Assembly (NCBI GenBank): GCA_964591295.1
Contig: CAZQAG010000003.1
Coordinates: forward strand, 1 to 64,000
Length of the DNA stretch: 64,000 nucleotides
Direction: 5' to 3'
Origin: VAXT01 sp964591295
GTDB lineage: Bacteria; Actinomycetota; Thermoleophilia; Gaiellales; Gaiellaceae
A program made the position numbers and the translations under genes. Shown piece after piece: positions 26,585 through 33,274 of this stretch (the stretch's first letter is position 1; each line of letters opens with the position of its first letter). Below the pieces are notes generated by a model. The model was given only the letters and a program-made list of their open reading frames with translations, made no database searches and had not been told where the DNA came from.

Positions 26585-27939
26585 GTCGGGCGCTGGATCT
26601 CGCTGAGGAGGCGCTGCGCGCAGCGGAGGGTGACGAAGCCGAGGTGCTCGTCCATGCGGAGCGTTCCGGCGTTGCGCGCTTCGCCGGGTCGGTCGTCCAC
26701 CAGCCGACGCTGATCGACAACGCGGTGATCCGGCTCCGCATCGTCCGCGACGGGCGCATCGGCTGGGCGGCGACGAACCGTGTCGACGGCCTGACCGACC
26801 TCGCTCGAAGGGCCGGCGAAGGAGCCGACCAGGCGCGGGCCGATCCCGCCTTTCCCGGCCTTGGTCCGCCGGCGGAGTACCCGGACGTCGACGCCTTCGA
26901 CGAGGAGACGGCCTCGCTCGGGCCAGAGGACCAGGCGCGGCTCGCCGGTGTCGCGATCGAGGCTGCGGGCGACTTCGAGCTCTACGGGTACTTCACGAGC
27001 GGCGTCACCGAGATCGCTCTGGCCTCCTCGACCGGGCTCGTCGCGGACCAGACGCTCACCGACGCAAACGCGCTCTGCCTTGCGGCCGTCGACGGGGCTT
27101 CCGGCTGGGCCGAGCAGACGCACTGGCGACTGGCGGACGTCGATCCAGCTGCAGCCGCCCGCGAAGCCTCGGCCAAGGCGGCACGGACTCGCGGAGCCGG
27201 GGAGATCGAGGCCGGCCACTACGCCGCCGTCCTCGAGCCGTACGCCGTCGCGGAGCTGCTGCGCTGGTTCTCGTACGACTCGCTCGGCGCACAGGGCTTC
27301 CTCGAGGAGCGCAGCTACTTCTGCGGCCGGATCGGAGAGCGGGTCTTCGACGAGAAGGTCTCGATCGCAGACGATGCGCTCGACGAGACCAACATGCCGA
27401 AGCGGTTCGACTTCGAAGGCACTCCGAAACAGCGGGTCGAGCTCGTCGAGGACGGGGTCGCGCGCGACGTCGTCTGGGATCGCGGGACGGCGGCCAAGGC
27501 GGGCGCCAGCCGCGTCTCGACCGGCCATGCTTCGCCTGATGCATGGCGGTTCTACGGCCCCTTGCCAACAGCGTTCTCGATGGCCGGCGGCGACGCGGCC
27601 TCGCTCGACGAGCTCGCCGAGCTCGTGGGCGACGGGATCTATGTCACCCGTCTCCACTACCTGAGCGTCATCGATCCTCGCGGCGGAGTGATCACGGGGA
27701 TGACCCGCGACGGGACCTTCAGGATCCGCAACGGCAAGGTGGCGGAGCCGCTCGTGAACCTTCGCTTCACGGTGCCGATGGCCGACGTCCTCGGCGAGGT
27801 GCTCGGCCTGACGGGCCAGCCTCTGCTCATGAACATGAACGAGCTTTACGACGACCGCTTCCCGCATGCGGCGCGCGTGCCCGCGCTTGCAACCGCCAAC
27901 TTCCACATCACGGGGACCGGATCCGGCCCCGGAATCTAG
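26581..27939 (+). CDS. tldE: TldE/PmbA subunit
   Basis: A 452-residue paralogue of TldD without the HExxxH zinc motif; it forms part of the substrate chamber of the TldD/E protease. Family signatures include SIADDALDETNMPKRFDFEG and DPRGGVITGMTRDGTF near the C-terminus. I infer TTG 26581 as start, in the TTGA overlap with the tldD stop, because the product then begins with the expected helix ALDLAEEALRAA. Converges on secG eight bases downstream. Confidence 0.92.
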   Translation: MSRALDLAEEALRAAEGDEAEVLVHAERSGVARFAGSVVHQPTLIDNAVIRLRIVRDGRIGWAATNRVDGLTDLARRAGEGADQARADPAFPGLGPPAEYPDVDAFDEETASLGPEDQARLAGVAIEAAGDFELYGYFTSGVTEIALASSTGLVADQTLTDANALCLAAVDGASGWAEQTHWRLADVDPAAAAREASAKAARTRGAGEIEAGHYAAVLEPYAVAELLRWFSYDSLGAQGFLEERSYFCGRIGERVFDEKVSIADDALDETNMPKRFDFEGTPKQRVELVEDGVARDVVWDRGTAAKAGASRVSTGHASPDAWRFYGPLPTAFSMAGGDAASLDELAELVGDGIYVTRLHYLSVIDPRGGVITGMTRDGTFRIRNGKVAEPLVNLRFTVPMADVLGEVLGLTGQPLLMNMNELYDDRFPHAARVPALATANFHITGTGSGPGI

Positions 27940-27946
27940 GATCTAG

Positions 27947-28201
27947 TTACCTGAGCAGGTGGAAGAGGATGACGGTGTTCACGAAGAAGACGAACCCGAC
28001 GGCGACCGTTAGGCGCGTCAGATTCCGCTCGACGATGTGAGTCCCACCCTGGGACTGGGGCACGTAGCCCATCCCGGCCATTCCCGCGTCGCGGCCCGAG
28101 TGCATCAGCACGAGCCCGATCAGCGCCAGCGCCGTCATGAAGTGGAAGAAGACGAAAGCCGGGCGGCCGAAATCGTTGGCGATAGCGAGAAGCGGAAGCA
28201 C
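27947..28201 (-). CDS. secG: Protein translocase subunit SecG
   Basis: An 84-residue protein with two transmembrane helices, FVFFHFMTALALIGLVLMHS and the C-terminal LTVAVGFVFFVNTVILFHLL, joined by the Gly-rich loop SGRDAGMAGMG seen in SecG. It would assist the SecYE channel. GTG 28201 is the only start near the expected N-terminus; no ribosome binding site is visible. It is unlinked here to tpiA, its usual neighbour in actinobacteria. Confidence 0.85.
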   Translation of the reverse strand: MLPLLAIANDFGRPAFVFFHFMTALALIGLVLMHSGRDAGMAGMGYVPQSQGGTHIVERNLTRLTVAVGFVFFVNTVILFHLLR

Positions 28202-28215
28202 GGGTAACAGGGTAG

Positions 28216-28611
28216 CTAACGGGAACCCAGATCGAGGATCGCGTCTACAAGCTGAGTTCCGAGCCGGTCCTTCGTGAGGAAGGCAGCCACCCCCGCCTGG
28301 CGAGAGCGGTCGATGTCGGCGGAGATGCTCGAGCCGGTGAGCACGAGGATGCAGGCTCTTGGCTGGTGCTCGCGAATCCTGCGCGCGGCTTCGATGCCGT
28401 CGAGCTTCGGCATCGAGATGTCCATCAGCGTGACGTCAGGTGCCAGCGAGAGTACGAGCTCGACGGCTTTCTTGCCATCCGTCGCCGTGCCCACGACCTC
28501 GAGGCGATCGTCGCTGGCCAGCAGCGCCTCGACCGACTCGATGAAGAGCGGCTCGTCGTCGGCGATGAGCACGCGGACCGGCCGTGTGCGGGGATGGATG
28601 GCGGCTTCCAT
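28216..28611 (-). CDS. Stand-alone response regulator receiver protein
   Basis: A 131-residue CheY-like protein: acidic pair RVLIADDEP, phospho-acceptor Asp in VTLMDISMPKLDG, switch Thr/Ser in VLTGSSI and Lys in AFLTKDRLG. There is no output domain and no kinase next to it. It could relay to a kinase elsewhere. It ends 15 bases from the secG start in the same direction. An AT-rich gap (28612-28655) to the divergent gene probably holds promoters. Confidence 0.9.
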   Translation of the reverse strand: MEAAIHPRTRPVRVLIADDEPLFIESVEALLASDDRLEVVGTATDGKKAVELVLSLAPDVTLMDISMPKLDGIEAARRIREHQPRACILVLTGSSISADIDRSRQAGVAAFLTKDRLGTQLVDAILDLGSR

Positions 28612-28655
28612 TGGTCGAGGGTCTACCTAATTAATGCCAAAGCTACTCTTTTCTT

Positions 28656-28886
28656 GTGAATAGTCCTAAGTCTCGAGAACAGATTCAGAAGCTCCTCGTC
28701 ACCGGCGACAACCGGCTGAAACAGGGCGTGTCGCCGCGGAAGGCCCGGGAGAGCTACGAGCAGGCCCTCGAGCTCGCTCGCGAGCTGGGGCTCGAGGAAA
28801 GCGTGCGCCCCCTGGTCGAGATCAGGTTGGCCGACCTCGAGCGGCTCTATCCAGGATCGTCTCGATCTTCTCCGCCTGACGCCTGA
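28656..28886 (+). CDS. Small helical (TPR-like) protein, unknown function
   Basis: A 76-residue, highly charged, helical protein from GTG 28656. KARESYEQALELARELGLEE looks like a single tetratricopeptide helix pair. Its last 65 bases overlap the 3' end of the convergent glycosyltransferase gene, where its sequence becomes low complexity (SSRSSPPDA). Codon usage in the first 60 codons fits its neighbours. Function unknown; an adaptor role with the divergent receiver protein is possible. Confidence 0.5.
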   Translation: MNSPKSREQIQKLLVTGDNRLKQGVSPRKARESYEQALELARELGLEESVRPLVEIRLADLERLYPGSSRSSPPDA

Positions 28887-29850
28887 CGTCGTGCTCGGCC
28901 GCAGCGGCTCTCGCCGCGGGGTTCGGGCTCGGGAGGGCAGCTGCCCGGCTCATCGCATCTGCGAGAGCCGACGTGTCTAGAGGGTCGACGAGGACACCGG
29001 CCTCGGGCGTCACGAACTCGGGCGGCCCCCCGATGCGCGTCGCGACCACCGAGCGCTCGGAGGCCATCGCCTCCAGGAGCGCCTGGCCGAACGGCTCGAT
29101 CGTGGACGGCTGGCAGAGGACGGTCGCCTCGGCGAGGTAGCGCGGCACCTGTTCGTGCGGCACGCGGCCGGTCACCTCGACATTCGCACGCCCCTCCAGC
29201 TCAGAGCGGAGCGGCCCGTCACCTACGAAGACGAGGCGGCCGGCCCCCAAGCTCGCGAAGGCGTCGGCAAGGCGCACGACGTTCTTGCGCTCGATGAGAC
29301 TTCCGACGCAGACGAAAACAGCCCCATTTGCAGCACTCTTAACAGGGTCTGACCCCGTTAACTTTACGGGGTCAGACCCCGTGAACAGGTCGAGGTCGAC
29401 GCCGCAGTTCACGACCTCCGTCTTGCCTCGGGCTTCGGGAATCTTGGCCTCGAGCTCGCGGCGGAGATAGCCGGAGACCGCGATCAGCGAGGAGGCGCGG
29501 CGCGCGACAAAGCGGGTTGTCGCGGCGATCCCCGGGTAGGCGCCGATGTTGCGGACGTCGCGTCCGTGAGCAGTCGCCACGAGAGGGGCGCGGCCGAAGA
29601 GCGCGGCGGACAGCCCGGTCGGGACGAGGAAGTGCGAGTAGACGACGTCCGGCCGAAAGCGACGCGCCGCCCGCGCCGTCTCCCGCGCGAGCCGCACGTG
29701 CCGCCGCTTCCCGCCCGCGCGCCCGCGCAGGACGGCGAGCTCGATCTCGTGCCCGCGCTCGCCGAGCGCGCGCTCGATGCCCTGGACGAACGCACCGAGG
29801 TCGGGATCGTCCGGCCCCGGATACATCTGCGAGACGAGCAGGATGCGCAC
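28822..29850 (-). CDS. GT4-family glycosyltransferase containing a palindromic repeat insertion
   Basis: A 342-residue retaining glycosyltransferase of GT-B fold. N-terminal domain MRILLVSQMYPGPDDPDLGAF with SHFLVPTG; C-terminal nucleotide-sugar domain with VCVGSLIERKNV, GDGPLR and the donor-binding EPFGQALLEAMA. Between the domains, residues 157-171 are TGSDPVKLTGSDPVK, translated from two tandem GTCTGAC-type palindromes (29344-29382). They stay in frame and fall in the inter-domain linker, so the enzyme may still be active. GTG 29850 overlaps the mutase stop. The sugar and acceptor are unknown. Confidence 0.88.
   Translation of the reverse strand: MRILLVSQMYPGPDDPDLGAFVQGIERALGERGHEIELAVLRGRAGGKRRHVRLARETARAARRFRPDVVYSHFLVPTGLSAALFGRAPLVATAHGRDVRNIGAYPGIAATTRFVARRASSLIAVSGYLRRELEAKIPEARGKTEVVNCGVDLDLFTGSDPVKLTGSDPVKSAANGAVFVCVGSLIERKNVVRLADAFASLGAGRLVFVGDGPLRSELEGRANVEVTGRVPHEQVPRYLAEATVLCQPSTIEPFGQALLEAMASERSVVATRIGGPPEFVTPEAGVLVDPLDTSALADAMSRAAALPSPNPAARAAAAEHDVRRQAEKIETILDRAARGRPT
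29344..29382. repeat. Two tandem GTCTGAC-core palindromes inside a coding sequence
   Basis: Copy A GGGTC-T-GACCC (29345-29355) and copy B ACGGGGTC-A-GACCCCGT (29366-29382). On the coding (minus) strand each gives the peptide TGSDPVK. The core GTC(T/A)GAC is the same as in the palindromes at 20508 and 20600, but the outer stem is GGGG/CCCC here rather than TGTCCGGT/ACCGGACA. Confidence 0.8.
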
Positions 29851-31436
29851 TACGAGGTGCGTTGCTGCGAGTCATACGTCCCGAACACCTCGCGCAGCTC
29901 GTTCGAGATCTCGCCGACTGTGCAGTGGAGGCGCAGAGCCTCGCGCATCGGCGGCAGCAGGTTCTCGCCGCTCTCGGCAACTCGGCGCACCTCCGCGAGT
30001 GCCTTAGTCACCTCGTCCGCGTTCCGCTCCGCACGCACCTTCGCCGTGCGCTCGAGCTGGCGGCGCTCCGCATCGGGGTCGAGCTTGTGCAGCTCGATCG
30101 GCTCGGCCTCCTCCTCCCGGTAGCGGTTGACGCCGACGATCACCTTCTCGCCCGCCTCGACCTCGACGGTGTGCTTGTACGCCGCGTCCTCGATCTCCCG
30201 CTGGACGAAGCCCTGCTCGATCGCCTCGACCGCGCCGCCGACCTCGTCGACCCGCTCGATCAGCTCGCGGGCAGCCGCCTCGAGCTCGTCCGTCAGCGCC
30301 TCGATGAAGTAGGCGCCGCCGAACGGGTCGGCCGTGTCCGTCCCGCCCGCCTCGTGCGCAAGTAGCTGCTGGGTGCGGAGGGCGATCTTCGCGGAATGCT
30401 CGGTCGGGAGGGCAAGCGCCTCGTCGAAGGCATTCGTGTGGATCGACTGCGCTCCGCCGGCGACCGCCGAGAGCGCCTGGATCGCGACCCGCACGATGTT
30501 GTTCTCGGGCTGCTGCGCGGTGAGCGTCGAGCCGCCCGTCTGCGCGTGGAAGCGGAGCGCCTGGGCCTTCGGGTTCGTCGCGCCGAAGCGCTCGCGCATG
30601 ATCTCCGCCCAGAGCCGCCGGGCCGCCCGGAACTTCGCCACCTCCTGAAAGAAGTGGTTGTGGGCGTTGAAGAAGAAGGAGAGGCGTTCCCCAAAATCGT
30701 TCGGCGAGAGGCCCGCGTCGACCGCGGCCTGCGCGTACGCGATCCCGTTCGCAAGCGTGAAGGCGAGCTCCTGGACCGCAGTCGACCCCGCTTCGCGGAT
30801 GTGGTAGCCGGAGATCGAGATCGTGTTCCAGTTCGGCAGCTTCTCGCTCGCGTAGGCGAAGAGGTCGGTCGTCAGCCGCATGGAGGGCCGCGGCGGGAAG
30901 ATGTAGTTCCCGCGGGCGCAGTACTCCTTGAGGATGTCGTTCTGGACAGTGCCCCGCAGCTTGTCGCCGGCGACGCCCTGGCCCTCGGCCACGAGCTCGT
31001 AGAGCAGGAGGAGCATCGCCGCCGGCGCGTTGATCGTCATCGAGGTCGAGACCTCGCCGAGCGGGATCGCGTCGAACAGGAGCTCCATGTCCGCGAGCGA
31101 GTCGATCGCGACGCCTGTCCGCCCCACCTCGCCCTCGGCGCGCGGGTCGTCGGAGTCGTAGCCGAGCTGCGTGGGAAGGTCGAACGCCACGGAGAGGCCG
31201 GTCTGCCCGCGCTCGAGCAGGTAGCGAAAGCGGGCGTTCGTCTCCTCGGCCGAGGCGAAGCCGGCGTATTGCCGGATCGTCCACGGGCGACCGCGGTACA
31301 TGTCCTTGTACGGGCCGCGTGTGAACGGAAACTCGCCCGGGAGCTCGAGCTCCAGCTCCGCAACGTCTTCGTCCGTGTAGACCGGCTTGATCTCGATTCC
31401 GGAGTCGGTCTCGCGCCCTTCCTCGGCGGTCGCCAT
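29850..31436 (-). CDS. Methylmalonyl-CoA mutase large subunit (catalytic chain without B12 domain)
   Basis: A 528-residue TIM-barrel mutase chain. RGRPWTIRQYAGFASAEETN and GLSVAFDLPTQLGYDS are signature segments; the Tyr of IRQYAGF and Arg of PSMR match methylmalonyl-CoA mutase rather than isobutyryl-CoA mutase (Phe/Gln). SISGYHIREAGS carries the conserved His. The length excludes the C-terminal cobalamin-binding domain, which must be a separate small subunit not in this window. It interconverts methylmalonyl-CoA and succinyl-CoA. ATG 31436. The stop overlaps the glycosyltransferase GTG by one base, an unexpected pairing. Confidence 0.9.
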   Translation of the reverse strand: MATAEEGRETDSGIEIKPVYTDEDVAELELELPGEFPFTRGPYKDMYRGRPWTIRQYAGFASAEETNARFRYLLERGQTGLSVAFDLPTQLGYDSDDPRAEGEVGRTGVAIDSLADMELLFDAIPLGEVSTSMTINAPAAMLLLLYELVAEGQGVAGDKLRGTVQNDILKEYCARGNYIFPPRPSMRLTTDLFAYASEKLPNWNTISISGYHIREAGSTAVQELAFTLANGIAYAQAAVDAGLSPNDFGERLSFFFNAHNHFFQEVAKFRAARRLWAEIMRERFGATNPKAQALRFHAQTGGSTLTAQQPENNIVRVAIQALSAVAGGAQSIHTNAFDEALALPTEHSAKIALRTQQLLAHEAGGTDTADPFGGAYFIEALTDELEAAARELIERVDEVGGAVEAIEQGFVQREIEDAAYKHTVEVEAGEKVIVGVNRYREEEAEPIELHKLDPDAERRQLERTAKVRAERNADEVTKALAEVRRVAESGENLLPPMREALRLHCTVGEISNELREVFGTYDSQQRTS

Positions 31437-31459
31437 GACCCTCAATCTACGCTACGCCA

Positions 31460-32098
31460 GTGCAAGTGATGGTCAGGCTGTTCGCAGGCTTGCGGGAGCA
31501 GGCTGGGACAGGCCGGCGCGACGTCGAGTTACCGGACGGCGCCACCGTCGCGGATGTCTGGGCCGTGCTAGAGCTGGGGAACGAGCCGGCGCGGCTTCTC
31601 TATGCGGTCAACCGCGCCTACGCAGCGCCCGAGCAGCAGCTCGCCGAGGGAGACGAGGTGGCGCTGATCCCGCCGGTCTCGGGCGGCGCGTTCCGTTTGA
31701 CCGAGGGGCCCGTGAATCTGACGGCCGTCGTCGTCGAGGTCGTCGACGAACGAGCTGGCGCGATCGCGACCTTCATCGGCACGGTACGGGCCCAGTCACG
31801 CGGCCGCGAGGTGATCGCGCTCGAGTACGAGGCTTACGAGGACATGGCCGAGGAGGTCATGACCGAGATCGCCGATGAAGTGACGTCGCGCTACGACCTC
31901 TGCAAGGTGGCGATCATGCACCGCACCGGGCGGGTCGAAGTCGGCGGGACGAGCGTCGCGATCGCGGTCTCGGCCCCGCATCGCCAGGACGCCCTCGCGG
32001 CCTGCGCCGACGTGATCGAGGCTCTCAAGGCACGAGTTCCACTCTGGAAGAAGGAGCTGTACGAGGGCGGCGAGGAGTGGATCGGCCGCGGATCGTGA
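31460..32098 (+). CDS. MoaD-MoaE fusion, molybdopterin synthase
   Basis: A 212-residue fusion of both molybdopterin synthase subunits. Residues 1-76 are the ubiquitin-like sulphur carrier MoaD (VMVRLFAGLREQAG ... GDEVALIPPVSGG). Its Gly75-Gly76, which must be a free C-terminus to be thiocarboxylated, is followed without a break by a short linker and MoaE (about 87-205) with GTVRAQSRG, HRTGRVEVGG and the catalytic-Lys region VPLWKKELYEGGEEW. The architecture resembles mycobacterial MoaX, which is cleaved after the Gly-Gly; the same is likely here. GTG 31460 or ATG 31469 could be the start. Divergent from the mutase gene. Confidence 0.9.
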   Translation: MQVMVRLFAGLREQAGTGRRDVELPDGATVADVWAVLELGNEPARLLYAVNRAYAAPEQQLAEGDEVALIPPVSGGAFRLTEGPVNLTAVVVEVVDERAGAIATFIGTVRAQSRGREVIALEYEAYEDMAEEVMTEIADEVTSRYDLCKVAIMHRTGRVEVGGTSVAIAVSAPHRQDALAACADVIEALKARVPLWKKELYEGGEEWIGRGS

Positions 32099-32102
32099 GA
32101 GC

Positions 32103-33158
32103 CTAGCGGCGGCCGACGACGAGATTGACCTTGCCGCCTCTCACGCGTAACGAGCCCGCCCGCGGACTCTGAGAAAGCACGCGTCCGACCCGCTTTGAGC
32201 GGGCGCGCCTGACCCTTCCGACCGAGCAGCGCGCTCGACGGATCCGTGTCCGCGCGATCCCCAATCGCAGCCCGATCACCCGCGGCACCCGGCAGCGCAC
32301 GACCGCGGGCGGCGGAGGTGGCGGCGGAGGAGGCGGCGGCGGGAGCAAGGGCGGTGGCGGAGGAGGCGGCGGCGGGAGCGGCGGCGGTGGAGGAGGCGGC
32401 GGGAGCGGCGGAGGCGGTGGAGGTGGAGGTGGAGGTGGAGGTGGAGGTGGCGGTGGAGGTGGAGGTGGCGGGCCGGTCGGCGTGAATGTCACCTGGAAGC
32501 CGGGGTTGTCCAGCAGCCCCGTGTCGCAGGAGAACTGGTTCGCGTGTGTCGCGCTCTCCTGCAGGCCGACCGTCGCGGTCGCGCCCTGATTGGAGTCGAC
32601 GCCGTACCGGAGCCGGATCACGCCCGAGCCCTCGTCGAAGATCGCCTCGAAGTTCGCTTCGCCGCCGCTGTCGAAGTACTGGGCCCGCCATTCGAGGACG
32701 AATCGACGGTTCGGCGGTGACCCCGTGGTCGCCGAGAAGATGCCGTAGCCGGTGGCCATCGTGGTCAGGTCGTCCCAGTACGGCACGACCGCGGAGGCGA
32801 AGAGGTTCGACGGAAGGCATCCGTTCGTGTACTGGTCATCGGCGGAGCCGAATTGGAGGTTTCCGTTCGACGAAGCCGTCGCAGCCGTGAACTCCTGGCC
32901 GTAGAGGGTGACCGGGAAGGGGAACGTGACCTCGGTCGTGCAGTCGTCGCAGTGGTTGCCGATGTCGGTTGCTCCCGGGAGGATGGGCTGGCCGGTTTGC
33001 GTCGTGATCGTGTAGTCGATGGCGGCAGGCCTTGCCGAGCCGGCGCTCGCAGGCCGACCGAGAGCCGTTGCGAGCAAGATCAAGGTGAGCGCTCCGAGCA
33101 TGGCCGCGAGGAAGCGCCCGTACCCGTGCCTGTTCATCGAACCGCGACGCGCCGCCAC
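32103..33158 (-). CDS. Secreted NIDO-like protein with poly-proline linker and C-terminal PASTA domain
   Basis: A 351-residue secreted protein. N-terminal signal peptide (RFLAAMLGALTLILLATALG ending ASA) is followed by a beta-rich domain (residues 45-225) with paired Cys (HCDDCTT, GCLPS, FSCDTG), YWDDLTT and FDEGSGVIRLRYG, reminiscent of nidogen-type domains. Then about 60 residues are almost pure proline, and residues about 285-351 form one PASTA domain (VPRVIGLRLGIARTRIRRA) that is very basic. GTG 33158 is chosen because GAGGAGAGG precedes it. The tail is nearly the same as that of the protease upstream, so both may be held at the peptidoglycan by PASTA. Confidence 0.85.
   Translation of the reverse strand: MAARRGSMNRHGYGRFLAAMLGALTLILLATALGRPASAGSARPAAIDYTITTQTGQPILPGATDIGNHCDDCTTEVTFPFPVTLYGQEFTAATASSNGNLQFGSADDQYTNGCLPSNLFASAVVPYWDDLTTMATGYGIFSATTGSPPNRRFVLEWRAQYFDSGGEANFEAIFDEGSGVIRLRYGVDSNQGATATVGLQESATHANQFSCDTGLLDNPGFQVTFTPTGPPPPPPPPPPPPPPPPPPPPPPLPPPPPPPPLPPPPPPPPPLLPPPPPPPPPPPPAVVRCRVPRVIGLRLGIARTRIRRARCSVGRVRRARSKRVGRVLSQSPRAGSLRVRGGKVNLVVGRR
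32418..32468. repeat. GGAGGT microsatellite encoding poly-proline
   Basis: Tandem GGAGGT/GGTGGA hexamers with few interruptions, within the larger GGN tract 32308-32473 that encodes the proline linker on the minus strand. Changes in copy number would be in threes and keep the frame. Confidence 0.85.
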
Positions 33159-33219
33159 TACCTCTCCTCACATCGATGGAACCGGCCTTGACGATAGAGC
33201 TTTTCGGAAACCGCGACGA

Positions 33220-33255
33220 GAAAACGGAGGGCCCCCTTTAGCGGAGGCCCTCCGT
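33220..33255 (-). terminator. Intrinsic terminator of the subtilase gene
   Basis: Minus strand: 10-bp stem formed by ACGGAGGGCC (33224-33233 on plus) and GGCCCTCCGT (33246-33255), followed on the minus strand by TTTTCTCG. It lies 20 bases after the protease stop. Confidence 0.85.
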
Positions 33256-33274
33256 ACCAGTCGTTTGCTGCAGG

